From Aquabacterium sp. (GTDB lineage: Bacteria; Pseudomonadota; Gammaproteobacteria; Burkholderiales; Burkholderiaceae_C): a stretch of 64,000 nucleotides of DNA. The DNA is taken from NCBI RefSeq assembly GCF_016234775.1, contig NZ_JACRAH010000003.1, positions 1-64,000 of the forward strand, read 5' to 3'. A model generated the notes under the pieces. The model saw nothing but the letters and a program-made list of their open reading frames with translations, searched no databases and was not told where the DNA came from. Below, in pieces: positions 19,841-30,736 of the stretch. The translations under genes and the position numbers were made by a program. Position 1 is the stretch's first letter; every line of letters starts with the position of its first letter.

Positions 19841-22800
19841 ACACCACTTTCCTGGACTCGGGCGCGTACACACCAAACGTGGCCCTTGCAGAGGGATCGC
19901 GATCGTAGGTGGTGAGCCCGGCACACGCATTGGCCGAGCCGTTCTGCGCACGCAGCCAGGTCTTGCCCGCGCCGGTTGAGCTGGGGTGGCTGGCCAGGCA
20001 GGATTGATCCGTCATGCTGGCACCGAGGTTGATGGCGAAGTCGACACTGCCTGTGCCATTGGCGCTGGGTGCGCTCAAGGTCAAGGTGCCGTTGCCACTC
20101 AGGATGGAGATGGCTGATGGCGTGGTGGTCCAGGATGAGGTGGTCGCCCCCTTGCTGTCCACATAGTTGCTGCGCACCACCGAGGCAGCCGGGATGGTCG
20201 TACAACTGTCATCGCCGTTGACAACCCAGGTGCGACCATTCCAGTACTGCGCTTGCACGGGAACGGTCAGGCTGCTCTTTTCAGAGCCGAAGGCGTTAGA
20301 GATCTTGATGCGTCCGCTGCGAACCGAGACCGCCTGCTCGGAACCAGCACTGGAGGACACGCCTGCACTGTCGGTTGCCCGAATAACGAGGGAAGCGGGC
20401 GTCGTGAGCTTGTTGGCAAAGGTGAAGGCCGGCAAGGAGGCAGAACCGGACGAGAAGGTGGCGACACCGCTGACGAAATCACTGGCCAACACGGAAGAAG
20501 GCGACAAGGCACCGGCCGGCCCCACCGCAGACAGGGTCACCGCCTTGGCATAGTTGGGTGTCGTGTTGCCCGTTCCGTCATAGTTGACGGTGACGCCCCC
20601 AGTTGCATTGGCCGCCGTCACCGTAAGCGCATCCAGCGGCTGACCGCTATAGAGAAAGCTGCCGCAAGCCAGGCCACGCGTGACATCAAAGTGATGCGGC
20701 ACGAACGGGCCCACCGCACCTGCGCCGCCCGAGCTGCCAGACACGGTCAACCCTGATCCGAGATAGCTGCCACTTACCAGCGACGCCGAGAGATCCCCCA
20801 CACCCACCTCCGACCATGCCAGGTCATTGACCGTGATGACACCCAGATTGAAGCTTGACGACGAGATGTAGGGCGAGCTACCGGATGTGCCGCTGCCGGT
20901 CAGCACGCCCGCCGATGAGTTCGGACCTGTAGGGCGATACTTGTTCCATCCCAGGCGCACATAGTCCGTGGTGGCGGCCGTTTCCTTGCCGAAGTTGGGC
21001 GCGGCGGCCCCAGCACTGTTGCGTGCCGTGATCGTCGCGGCAAAGGCATTGCCCGCCACAAGGGGTGAGGCCGTGACACCACTGATACCAAAGGAGGCGG
21101 GCGACGCAATGAAGGAGCCTGTGCCCGACATGCTCAAACCCGCATCCGCCCCTGCGCCGCTATAGCTGGCCGTCAAGGACACCTGCCCGACGTCCGCGTA
21201 CAGCAGACTGGTCGTGGCCATGCCTGTGGCATCAAAGCTCAGGCTGAGGTTGGCGCCAGCACCATCGCAAGCAGACGCGGCACTGCCACCCGCATTCAAA
21301 GCCGCGCCAGCCATCCGCACAGGCAAGGTGCCGCTGGTTGGATTGCTGTAGGCACACTTGACATTGATGGTCTTGCTGACACTGGCGAACGCTGGCACGC
21401 ACGACGTCGCGCTGGTACCTTGCTTGACAGCCGTCACCGTCATCGCGGCCGAGGTTTCCGAGACGTGATGAGGCACCGACAACAGCAGCCCTGCGGTGTT
21501 CACGCTGTAGTTGCACGAGCCCCCACTGGACGCCGCCGCGCCCAGGCCGCAATACAGGGAAGGAGCGCCTGACGGCGTCATCGTCAAGCCGCTCACCCCC
21601 ACCGTCACATAACCGGAGGCTGGCACCACCGTCACCTGCGCGCTGACCGTCGTGCTGCTGGCGCCCCCGCTGATGCTGAACGCATTGGTCGATGACGGTT
21701 TGACCGTGGCCCCTGCGCCAGACAAGATCAGGTTCCCTGACACCGAGCCCGTGAACGCGCCCGAGCACGCGGCATCTGCACACGCCACGATGGTGAAGGT
21801 GGTGGGCGTGCAGGTCATGCCGGCACTGCTGCTGGTGGTCACCGCCAGATGATGCAGGGGCGCGACGACCGACATGTTGCAGGACGAGACACTGGTCGCC
21901 GTCACGCCAAATCCGCAATAGAGAGAGGGCGAGCCAGCTGGCACGACGGACATGCCGGACAAGGACGCGGTCACGTAGCCCGCCACCGGCGCTGTCGAAA
22001 CGGTCTGTGAGGTGCTGACCGAGGAACTGCCCGAGGCGATGCTGAACGCCACGTTGGTGCCATCCGACATCATCAGGTAGCCACTGACACCACGCGTGTA
22101 CAGCGCACTGCAATCCGAAGTGGCGCACGCCTTGAGTGTGAAACTGATGGCCCCGCCTGCCAAAGCCGAACCAGATGCAGACGTGACCTCGACATGGTCC
22201 AGCGGGCGCAGGGCGGTCACGCCAATGACGATGGGGCCGGCATCCCAACCGATGTAGGTGTAGCCCGGGATCTTGTTGTCAACCAGGTCGCCCAGCGAGT
22301 AGCCAGAAAGCTCGTGACCCAGGACGACCGTATCCGTGCGCGACCAGGTCATGTTCCGGTTGTAGACATGCAGGGTGTTGGCCCCCACCAGGAAGTACAG
22401 ATTGAACTCTTCGTAGCCAATGAGGTATTGCAGCTTGCTGGCCACGGTCTGCCCTGCGAAGGCCCCGCCCGAGAAGGTGGTGGCCGTCGGGTTGTACTCC
22501 AGCAGTCCGCCGACGCCATACCAGTAGTAACTCAAGGAGCCATCGTCGTCCAACATGACAAAGCGCTTGTCACCAAATGCCAGCAGTTGGCTGTTGCCCA
22601 ACACGGACTCGCCACTGTGCGGCCCGCCAGACAAAGAGATGGGATAGACCAGGCGCAAGACCGATGGATCGCCCCACAACCAGGATGCGCCGAAGTACTG
22701 ATTGGCGTACCAGTTGAAATAAAAGTTGTAGCTGGCGTTGTTGGGATCGACGTAATCGATGATCCAGTCCTCCGACAGGTCCTTGGCACGAACCAATGTG

Positions 22801-23105
22801 CTGGAACTGCTGAGGATGTAATTGGACTCGATCAGCGCCTTCCACAGGTTGTCGCAGGTCTGCTTGATGTTGCCCGCCACGACCGCGCCTGGAAAGATGA
22901 TGCTCGTCTGCTGCGGCGGACAGACGTCGTACTGATTGAAATTGCCGAACTCTTCGGGGTAAACGACCGCCCCTGCGGACGAATAGCGCCCCCATTCGTT
23001 CCACCGTGCAGCAAAGGTGTAGTTGCCAGCGTAGTGGTAAGCATGAGCCACCCCACTAAACAACAAGATGAGCACGCAGATCAACCGCCCCAACCGCAAC
23101 AGCAC
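19821..23105 (-). CDS. Large secreted DUF6701/MshQ-like protein with PEP-CTERM-paralog head
   Basis: 1094 residues. Signal peptide about 1-22 (GTG start, LICVLILLFSGVAHA). Residues about 30-300 are a domain homologous to the ectodomain of the PEP-CTERM protein at 17309-18286. Residues about 305-530 hold two Cys-containing Ig-like repeats (CATSDC and CADAAC starts, each ending SPSLYCG- or APSLYCG-like). From about 660 to the end it matches the DUF6701 region of MSHA-pilus MshQ-like proteins (SGRIKISNAFGSE, ARATFGVY, VVFTRELY). No membrane anchor is seen. No other MSHA genes are in the window. Inference: a surface or pilus-tip adhesin-like protein. Confidence 0.85.
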   Translation of the reverse strand: MLLRLGRLICVLILLFSGVAHAYHYAGNYTFAARWNEWGRYSSAGAVVYPEEFGNFNQYDVCPPQQTSIIFPGAVVAGNIKQTCDNLWKALIESNYILSSSSTLVRAKDLSEDWIIDYVDPNNASYNFYFNWYANQYFGASWLWGDPSVLRLVYPISLSGGPHSGESVLGNSQLLAFGDKRFVMLDDDGSLSYYWYGVGGLLEYNPTATTFSGGAFAGQTVASKLQYLIGYEEFNLYFLVGANTLHVYNRNMTWSRTDTVVLGHELSGYSLGDLVDNKIPGYTYIGWDAGPIVIGVTALRPLDHVEVTSASGSALAGGAISFTLKACATSDCSALYTRGVSGYLMMSDGTNVAFSIASGSSSVSTSQTVSTAPVAGYVTASLSGMSVVPAGSPSLYCGFGVTATSVSSCNMSVVAPLHHLAVTTSSSAGMTCTPTTFTIVACADAACSGAFTGSVSGNLILSGAGATVKPSSTNAFSISGGASSTTVSAQVTVVPASGYVTVGVSGLTMTPSGAPSLYCGLGAAASSGGSCNYSVNTAGLLLSVPHHVSETSAAMTVTAVKQGTSATSCVPAFASVSKTINVKCAYSNPTSGTLPVRMAGAALNAGGSAASACDGAGANLSLSFDATGMATTSLLYADVGQVSLTASYSGAGADAGLSMSGTGSFIASPASFGISGVTASPLVAGNAFAATITARNSAGAAAPNFGKETAATTDYVRLGWNKYRPTGPNSSAGVLTGSGTSGSSPYISSSSFNLGVITVNDLAWSEVGVGDLSASLVSGSYLGSGLTVSGSSGGAGAVGPFVPHHFDVTRGLACGSFLYSGQPLDALTVTAANATGGVTVNYDGTGNTTPNYAKAVTLSAVGPAGALSPSSVLASDFVSGVATFSSGSASLPAFTFANKLTTPASLVIRATDSAGVSSSAGSEQAVSVRSGRIKISNAFGSEKSSLTVPVQAQYWNGRTWVVNGDDSCTTIPAASVVRSNYVDSKGATTSSWTTTPSAISILSGNGTLTLSAPSANGTGSVDFAINLGASMTDQSCLASHPSSTGAGKTWLRAQNGSANACAGLTTYDRDPSARATFGVYAPESRKVVFTRELY

Positions 23106-23334
23106 ATGGCCCCCAAGTCATGCTGTCATACCCAAAGCGGGCATGGTTATCCAACATGAGGAACATGTTCGTTGCCTGCAGCAATCCTGTCTTGCCCGCC
23201 TTGCCCACAATTTGACAAAACCTGCCGCCATCACCAATTTGACATGCCGAAAAGCCCATGAAGAACGCACGCACGCCCAACCCCTGAACGCGGGAGTCGT
23301 ACCCGAATTCCGTGACATGGATCAACGAAAGTCA

Positions 23335-23364
23335 TTGCGAATCGTTCGCATTTAGACTTAGAAT
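23335..23364 (+). promoter_or_regulatory. feo promoter with candidate Fur box
   Basis: The perfect inverted repeat TGCGAA-TCG-TTCGCA (23336-23350) is followed by TTTAGA, resembling Fur boxes of Proteobacteria. It overlaps TTGCGA (23335-23340) and, after 18 bp, TAGAAT (23359-23364), a fair sigma-70 promoter. A start site about seven bases further falls on the feoA ATG. Iron-bound Fur would block this promoter. Confidence 0.6.
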
Positions 23365-23370
23365 GGGCTC

Positions 23371-23652
23371 ATGGAATCGCCACGCCACCCTCATCACAGC
23401 ACGTCGCCGGCCACCACGCTGGACAAGCTGCCCGTGCGGGCGGTGGCGACGATCAAGGGCATCAAAGCCGGCCATCACGATGGCGGGGCACTCAAGCGGC
23501 GCCTGATGGAGTTGGGCTTCGTGCCTGGCGAGCGCGTCCAGGTACTGCGTCGCATCTTTTTTGGCCGCGGGCCGCTGGCGGTGCGGGTGGGCACCAGCAC
23601 CTTCGCCATGCGCAAGCTGGAATCCTCCTTGATTGAAGTCGTGCTGGCCTGA
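23371..23652 (+). CDS. feoA: Ferrous iron transport protein A
   Basis: Small SH3-like cytoplasmic partner of FeoB. The core is about residues 17-93 (LDKLPVRAVATIKGI, LKRRLMELGFVPGE, FGRGPLAVRVG). The N-terminal 16 residues are His/Pro/Ser-rich and not part of the fold. The gene is 59 bp upstream of feoB. The predicted transcription start coincides with the ATG, so the message may be leaderless; otherwise a GTG around residue 23 could serve. Confidence 0.92.
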   Translation: MESPRHPHHSTSPATTLDKLPVRAVATIKGIKAGHHDGGALKRRLMELGFVPGERVQVLRRIFFGRGPLAVRVGTSTFAMRKLESSLIEVVLA

Positions 23653-23711
23653 TCGCCCGCATCCATTTCACGAGCCCCCCACACACCCCACGACCAGCAG
23701 GAGTTGACCTC

Positions 23712-25601
23712 ATGGCGGCAGCGACACCCGAAGTGTCATCCACTCCGCTGATCGCGCTGGTCGGCAACCCCAACTGCGGCAAAACCGCCCTGTTCAACCG
23801 CCTGACAGGCGCCAAACAGAAGGTTGGCAATTACGCCGGCGTCACGGTGGAGCGCAAGGAAGGCCAGTTTGTCTCGCCAGCCGGCCAGAGCTGGCGCCTG
23901 CTGGACTTGCCTGGCGCCTACAGCCTGCTGGCAGCCACCCCGGATGAAGCCATCACCCGCGATGTGATCGCCGGTGTGCGCGCCGGTGAATCTGCGCCCG
24001 TCGGCCTGGTCTGCGTGGTGGACGCCACCAACCTGCGCCTGAACCTGCGCATGGTGCTGGAGTTGCAGACCCTGGGTGTGCCCATGGTGCTGGCCATCAA
24101 CATGATGGACCTGGCCACCAAGCGCGGCATCCACATTGATACCGCGAAGCTGCAGCAGGAGTTGGGCATCCCCGTGATCGAGGCCGTGGCCGTGCGCACG
24201 GGTGGCGAGCGCGCCCTGCTTGATCAGTTGGACAAGCTGGACTGGGGCAAGCTGCCCAAGCCCTCTGCACCGCGCCCGATGGAGCGCATCGCCCAGGCTT
24301 CTGTCGAAGAAACCCACAAGCGCGTCGGCCAGTTGCTGGCCTCTTGCGTGACCATGCCTGAAAACGGCTCCCGGCTGACCGCCGTGCTGGACCGCTATGT
24401 GCTGCATCCGGTCATGGGCCCGCTGATCCTGACCGGCTTGATGTTCCTGGTGTTCCAGGCCGTATTCACCTGGGCCGCCGCGCCCATGGAATGGATCGAT
24501 GGCGCCATGGGCCAGATCGGTGATCTGGTGAAGGCGCATATGCCAGACGGCATGCTGCGCAGCCTGCTGGTGGATGGCGTGATTGGCGGTGCGGGTAGCG
24601 TGCTGGTCTTCCTGCCTCAGATCTTGATCCTGTTCGGCTTCATCCTGGCACTGGAAGACTCGGGGTACCTGCCGCGCGCGGCCTTCCTGCTGGACCGCAT
24701 CATGGGCAGCGTGGGTCTGTCCGGCCGCGCCTTCATCCCGCTGCTGTCGAGTTTTGCCTGTGCCATCCCCGGCATCATGGCCACCCGCACCATCGCCGAT
24801 CCGCGTGACCGCATCGTCACCATCCTGATCGCTCCCCTGATGACCTGCTCGGCGCGCCTGCCGGTCTATGCGCTGCTGATCGCGGCCTTCATCCCCGAGC
24901 GCACGGTGGGCGGCATCTTCAATCTGCAAGGGCTGGTGCTGTTTGCGCTGTACATGGCCGGCATCCTCTCAGCGATGCTGGTGGCACTGGTGCTCAAGAA
25001 GTTCATGAAACAGGGCGGCGCTCAGCCCCTGCTGATGGAATTGCCGGATTACCACGTACCGCTTCTGCGCAACCTGGCCCTGGGGCTGTGGGAGCGCGCC
25101 AGCATCTTCATCAAGAGCGTGGGCACCATCATCTTGTCGCTGATGATCGTGCTGTGGTTCCTGTCGAACTTCCCCTCGCCACCTGATGGCGCCACAGGCC
25201 CGGCCATTCAATACAGCCTGGCCGGTATGGCCGGGCGTGCACTGGAGGTGGTCTTCGCTCCCATTGGTTTTACCTGGCAGATCTGCATCGCGCTGGTGCC
25301 CGGCATGGCAGCGCGTGAAGTGGCTGTGGCTGCGCTGGGCACGGTCTATTCGATGTCCCAGACGGGTGATGAGTTGAGCAGCGCGCTGCAAGGCCTCATC
25401 GGGCATGCATGGTCCTTGCCGACAGCCCTGTCGCTGATGACCTGGTATGTGTACGCACCACAATGCCTGTCCACGCTGATCGTCACACGGCGAGAAACCA
25501 ATGGCTGGCGTGTGCCGATGATCATGCTGGGCTATATGTTTGCCCTGGCGTATGCTGCTTCGTACGCGGTTTATCACCTGACCATCAACTGGGGACTCTG
25601 A
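23712..25601 (+). CDS. feoB: Fe(II) transporter FeoB
   Basis: Inner-membrane ferrous iron permease with a cytoplasmic G-protein domain. G1 is GNPNCGKTALFN, G3 is DLPGAYSLL, and G4 is the divergent NMMD. About eight hydrophobic segments follow from residue about 230, with the two Gate regions (GFILALEDSGYLPRAAFLLD, SSFACAIPGIMATR). The 629 residues lack the longer C-terminal part seen in E. coli FeoB (773). The third gene of the operon follows 2 bp after the stop. Confidence 0.96.
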   Translation: MAAATPEVSSTPLIALVGNPNCGKTALFNRLTGAKQKVGNYAGVTVERKEGQFVSPAGQSWRLLDLPGAYSLLAATPDEAITRDVIAGVRAGESAPVGLVCVVDATNLRLNLRMVLELQTLGVPMVLAINMMDLATKRGIHIDTAKLQQELGIPVIEAVAVRTGGERALLDQLDKLDWGKLPKPSAPRPMERIAQASVEETHKRVGQLLASCVTMPENGSRLTAVLDRYVLHPVMGPLILTGLMFLVFQAVFTWAAAPMEWIDGAMGQIGDLVKAHMPDGMLRSLLVDGVIGGAGSVLVFLPQILILFGFILALEDSGYLPRAAFLLDRIMGSVGLSGRAFIPLLSSFACAIPGIMATRTIADPRDRIVTILIAPLMTCSARLPVYALLIAAFIPERTVGGIFNLQGLVLFALYMAGILSAMLVALVLKKFMKQGGAQPLLMELPDYHVPLLRNLALGLWERASIFIKSVGTIILSLMIVLWFLSNFPSPPDGATGPAIQYSLAGMAGRALEVVFAPIGFTWQICIALVPGMAAREVAVAALGTVYSMSQTGDELSSALQGLIGHAWSLPTALSLMTWYVYAPQCLSTLIVTRRETNGWRVPMIMLGYMFALAYAASYAVYHLTINWGL

Positions 25602-25603
25602 TC

Positions 25604-25858
25604 ATGCGTGCGGATTGGCAAAGCCTCACCACCCTGGGCATCGGCCTGATGGCGGTAGCCTTTCTGATGCGGCGCTGGTGGCCAGGGTTCAAAAGCCTGT
25701 TTGGCAGCCCCACTGTTGCGGCGTCACCCAACTTGACCGCGTGCGGCACCACCCTCACGTCGTCGACGTCGTGTGGCAGCGGGTGCGGCAACTGCGGCCA
25801 CAGCGCCGCCCCGAGCAAGGATCACCGCATCCACATCGTGGCGCGAGATCAGGCCTGA
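25604..25858 (+). CDS. Small Cys-rich membrane protein encoded after feoB
   Basis: 84 residues: a membrane helix near the N-terminus (LTTLGIGLMAVAFLM), then RRWWPGF, and a Cys-rich tail CGSGCGNCG. Position and shape match the FeoB-associated Cys-rich small proteins that replace FeoC in many bacteria. It is not homologous to the winged-helix FeoC as far as can be seen. The Cys cluster might sense or relay iron; this is inference. The ATG is 2 bp past the feoB stop. Confidence 0.75.
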   Translation: MRADWQSLTTLGIGLMAVAFLMRRWWPGFKSLFGSPTVAASPNLTACGTTLTSSTSCGSGCGNCGHSAAPSKDHRIHIVARDQA

Positions 25859-26017
25859 GTCGCCCCACGCGGCCTCCCTGAGCGCCGTCCTGGGGTTTTT
25901 GTCCCCCATGGTCGAGGGATGGGGCCCCCCTGTGCCGGGGATGGCCCCACCGCCCCCTGCTTCCTACACTCGAACCATTCAGAAATATTTCAGGCACTCC
26001 CTGTCATTGGTCAACCC

Positions 26018-26257
26018 ATGCGCCCGCTGTTCGCCATCGCGCCTCTTGCCTTGCTGCTGGCACTCATCGGCCCCACGCCGAACGAAGCCAATCAGGCTCT
26101 TGCTGCATTCAGAGACCGCTTCCTGACGCCCCAGACGCCACAGCACGTGGATTCCGGCCATGAACTGGCCACGGCCAAGCCCAGTCTGTCTGGCAACGTC
26201 AGCACCTTCAGTGCCACGCACAAGAACGGCATGATCGAGGCCAGCTTCCATCACTGA
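26018..26257 (+). CDS. Small putative secreted protein
   Basis: 79 residues beginning MRPLFAIAPLALLLALIG, a plausible signal peptide, followed by a hydrophilic stretch without recognisable domain, rich in Ser, Thr, His and Ala. It lies alone between the feo operon and the TPP riboswitch. There is no strong ribosome site. It may be a real orphan gene or chance; not recognised. Confidence 0.4.
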   Translation: MRPLFAIAPLALLLALIGPTPNEANQALAAFRDRFLTPQTPQHVDSGHELATAKPSLSGNVSTFSATHKNGMIEASFHH

Positions 26258-26323
26258 TCGCTGATTGCCCTTATTTCCTGACAGACATTCCGCCACCCCC
26301 TCGCTTGCGCTTACACTCTGCGC

Positions 26324-26420
26324 TGCTCCGGGGTGTGCCTCACGTGAATCGTGCTGGCGCTGAGATGGAATACCGAACCCGCTGAACTTGATCCGGCTCA
26401 TACCGGCGAAAGAAGAGCTG
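26324..26420 (+). promoter_or_regulatory. TPP riboswitch (THI element)
   Basis: The conserved segments are in order: GGGGTG near the 5' side, GCGCTGAGATGG, an ACCC, then GCTGAACTTGATCCGG and the CATACCGGCGAAAG region. GCTC (26325-26328) and GAGC (26415-26418) can close the P1 stem. It sits 150 bp before thiC, the commonest location. Thiamin diphosphate binding is expected to lower expression of the whole thi operon, probably by hiding the thiC ribosome site (no clear terminator hairpin with T-run was seen). Confidence 0.93.
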
Positions 26421-26486
26421 TACCTGATGCGAGTGGTCCGCCCTCGCCCCTGCTGTCCACCATACGTGGATGGGTCTGGGGCCTGA

Positions 26487-28472
<1,986 letters not shown>

Positions 28473-28474
28473 TC

Positions 28475-29632
28475 ATGTGCAGCGCACACCATGCGGGAGA
28501 CCGCAAGCTGAAGATCGGCATAGCAGGGGCGGGCCTGCTGGGCCGGCTGGTGGCCTGGACCCTGGCCCACCAAGGCCACCAGGTCAGTGTGTTCGACCCC
28601 GCCCCGGGCCCGCAACCAGCCTATGACGGGCACGGCGCAGCCGGCTTCACCGCGGCCGGCATGCTCAGCCCGCTGGCTGAACTGGAGTCGGCCGAGCCTG
28701 ACGTGGCCGAGCGCGGCTGGCACTCGATCACACGCTGGGAACAGATCACTGGTGCGCTCGCACGGCGTACCTACAAGCCGCCTTATTTCGCTCAACGCGG
28801 CAGCCTCATGGTGGCGCACGGCACCGATTTGGGCGCGGCGCGGCGCGTATTGAGCCGGCTGGACGACGGGCTGCAAAACCCGACGCGGCGCACCACGGCC
28901 ACGCACCGCCAACCGGAAGCCTTGAGCGCCGGGCAGTTGCGACAGGTCGAGCCCTGCCTGCATGGCAGCGCCGGGCCCCTGCATGCCTGGATGCTGCATG
29001 GCGAAGGCCACATCGACACGGTGCGCACGCTGCAATGCCTGTTTGAGGATGCCCCTCATGTGCAGTGGCACTGGGCGCAACCGGTCAAGCACGTCAGCCC
29101 GCACCGGCTGGACGTGGCTGGCTGCCACAACCATCAGGCCGATCACTTCGACTGGGTCTTCGATCTGCGCGGCACGGGTGCCAAACCCGATGCCCCCGTG
29201 CGTGGCGTGCGAGGTGAGGTCGTGTGGCTGCACGCGCCGGGCGTCGATCTGCAACGCCCCGTGCGGCTGCTGCACCCACGCCATCGCGTCTACATCGTGC
29301 CCCGGCCAGGCGACATGGTGCTGATCGGCGCCAGCGAAATCGAAAGCGAGGACCGCTCGCCCATGTCGCTGCGATCGGCCGTCGAGCTGATGGCCGCCGC
29401 GCACAGCGTGATCCCAGCGCTGGCAGAGGCGCGCATCCTGCGCATGGACGTGAACCTGCGGCCCGCCCTGCCCGACCATCGCCCCGAGATCCACATCGAA
29501 CCCGGCATGGTGCGCATCAACGGCCTGTACCGCCACGGCTGGTTGCTGGGCCCGTCTCTGGTCGATGAGGCCTTGGCGTGCATCGGCCTTGCCAGCACGA
29601 CGGCCTGCGATGACCCAGCCATGGCCATCTGA
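28475..29632 (+). CDS. thiO: FAD-dependent glycine oxidase ThiO
   Basis: Oxidises glycine to iminoglycine (dehydroglycine) for the thiazole branch. It has an N-terminal dinucleotide-binding motif GIAGAGLLGRLVAW, then DAO-family blocks (AAGMLSPLAE, VRGEVVWLHAPG, RPALPDHRPEI, GLYRHGWLLGPSL). 385 residues. The ATG is 2 bp past the thiC stop. Placement between thiC and thiS supports ThiO rather than another DAO-family oxidase. Confidence 0.93.
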   Translation: MCSAHHAGDRKLKIGIAGAGLLGRLVAWTLAHQGHQVSVFDPAPGPQPAYDGHGAAGFTAAGMLSPLAELESAEPDVAERGWHSITRWEQITGALARRTYKPPYFAQRGSLMVAHGTDLGAARRVLSRLDDGLQNPTRRTTATHRQPEALSAGQLRQVEPCLHGSAGPLHAWMLHGEGHIDTVRTLQCLFEDAPHVQWHWAQPVKHVSPHRLDVAGCHNHQADHFDWVFDLRGTGAKPDAPVRGVRGEVVWLHAPGVDLQRPVRLLHPRHRVYIVPRPGDMVLIGASEIESEDRSPMSLRSAVELMAAAHSVIPALAEARILRMDVNLRPALPDHRPEIHIEPGMVRINGLYRHGWLLGPSLVDEALACIGLASTTACDDPAMAI

Positions 29633-29640
29633 TTGCCCCC

Positions 29641-29883
29641 ATGAACATCGCTGCAACTCCAGCACATCTCATCACCGTGCACACGGACCAAGGCCCGCTG
29701 AGCCTGCCACCAGGCAGCACCCTGAGCGACGCCCTGGCGCACTTGCTGCCGCTGTTGAACAAACCAGCCGAACAGGTGGCCACGGCCGTCAACGGCGAGT
29801 TCGTGGCACGTGGTGCGCGCACCGCGCACCTGCTGCAAGACGGCGACGCCGTGCTGTGCTTTTCCCCCATCACCGGCGGATAG
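29641..29883 (+). CDS. thiS: Sulfur carrier protein ThiS
   Basis: Ubiquitin-like carrier whose C-terminal Gly is thiocarboxylated to deliver sulfur to ThiG. 80 residues ending FSPITGG, the diagnostic C-terminus, with VATAVNGEFV in the middle. It starts 8 bp after thiO without a clear ribosome site, so coupling is likely. Confidence 0.95.
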   Translation: MNIAATPAHLITVHTDQGPLSLPPGSTLSDALAHLLPLLNKPAEQVATAVNGEFVARGARTAHLLQDGDAVLCFSPITGG

Positions 29884-29911
29884 ATGCCCCAAGCTCACAA
29901 GGAGACCTGAC

Positions 29912-30712
29912 ATGACAGACACCTGGCAGATTGGTGACACCCCCCTGCGCAGCCGCTTCCTGCTGGGCACGGCAGGCTACCCTTCGCCACAGGTGCTGCG
30001 CGAAGCCATCGACGCCTCCGGCTCGCAAGTGCTCACGCTGGGCCTCAAGCGCACGCTGGCCGTGCCGGGCAGTGGCGACAACGGCTTCGTGCAGATCATC
30101 CGGGACACGGCCAGAGAACGTGGCGCCCATCTGCTGCCCAATACTGCCGGCTGCCGCAGCGCACGCGAGGCGATCAACTTGGCCTACATGGCACGCGAGC
30201 TGCTGGGCACGCACTGGATCAAGCTGGAAGTCGTGGGCGATGAACAGACGCTGCAGCCCGACCCGTTCGAGCTGGTAGAGGCCTCACGTCAGTTGATCAG
30301 CGATGGCTTCGAGGTGCTGCCCTATTGCACCGATGACCTGGTCAGCGCACAGCGCCTGGTGGACGCTGGTTGCCGCATCCTCATGCCATGGGCTGCGCCG
30401 ATTGGATCTGGTCTTGGCCTGCTCAACCCCTGGGCGCTGCGCACCTTGCGCGCCCGCCTGCCACACATCACCTTGATCGTCGATGCTGGCCTGGGTGCCC
30501 CCTCACACGCCGCGGCCGCGATGGAGCTGGGCATGGATGCCGTGCTGTTGAATTCGGCGGTATCGCAATCTGGCAACCCGGTGGCCATGGCAGGCGCCTT
30601 TGCCCATGCGGTGCAAGGTGGCCGCGCTGGATTCCAGGCCGGCCTGATGGCCACGAGTGACGTCGCCGTGGCCACCACGCCGGTGGGCGGTCAACCCTTC
30701 GTGCTGATTTAG
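29912..30712 (+). CDS. thiG: Thiazole synthase ThiG
   Basis: Assembles the thiazole phosphate ring from DXP, iminoglycine and ThiS-thiocarboxylate. TIM barrel with the catalytic Schiff-base lysine in WIKLEV (Lys104), plus LLPNTAGC, the phosphate-site PIGSG and IVDAGLG. 266 residues from an ATG with AAGGAG eight bases upstream. Confidence 0.96.
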   Translation: MTDTWQIGDTPLRSRFLLGTAGYPSPQVLREAIDASGSQVLTLGLKRTLAVPGSGDNGFVQIIRDTARERGAHLLPNTAGCRSAREAINLAYMARELLGTHWIKLEVVGDEQTLQPDPFELVEASRQLISDGFEVLPYCTDDLVSAQRLVDAGCRILMPWAAPIGSGLGLLNPWALRTLRARLPHITLIVDAGLGAPSHAAAAMELGMDAVLLNSAVSQSGNPVAMAGAFAHAVQGGRAGFQAGLMATSDVAVATTPVGGQPFVLI

Positions 30713-30736
30713 CCCCCCTACGCGCTTCGACCACGG

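Noticed and set aside
22194-23159. 321-residue plus-strand ORF over the head of the DUF6701 gene
   Set aside because: The minus frame has a signal peptide and clear homology to the neighbouring PEP-CTERM protein.
25860-25960. C-rich stretch after the feo operon as terminator
   Set aside because: CCCCAT/ATGGGG arms exist but no T-run follows in the right place; evidence too weak to annotate.
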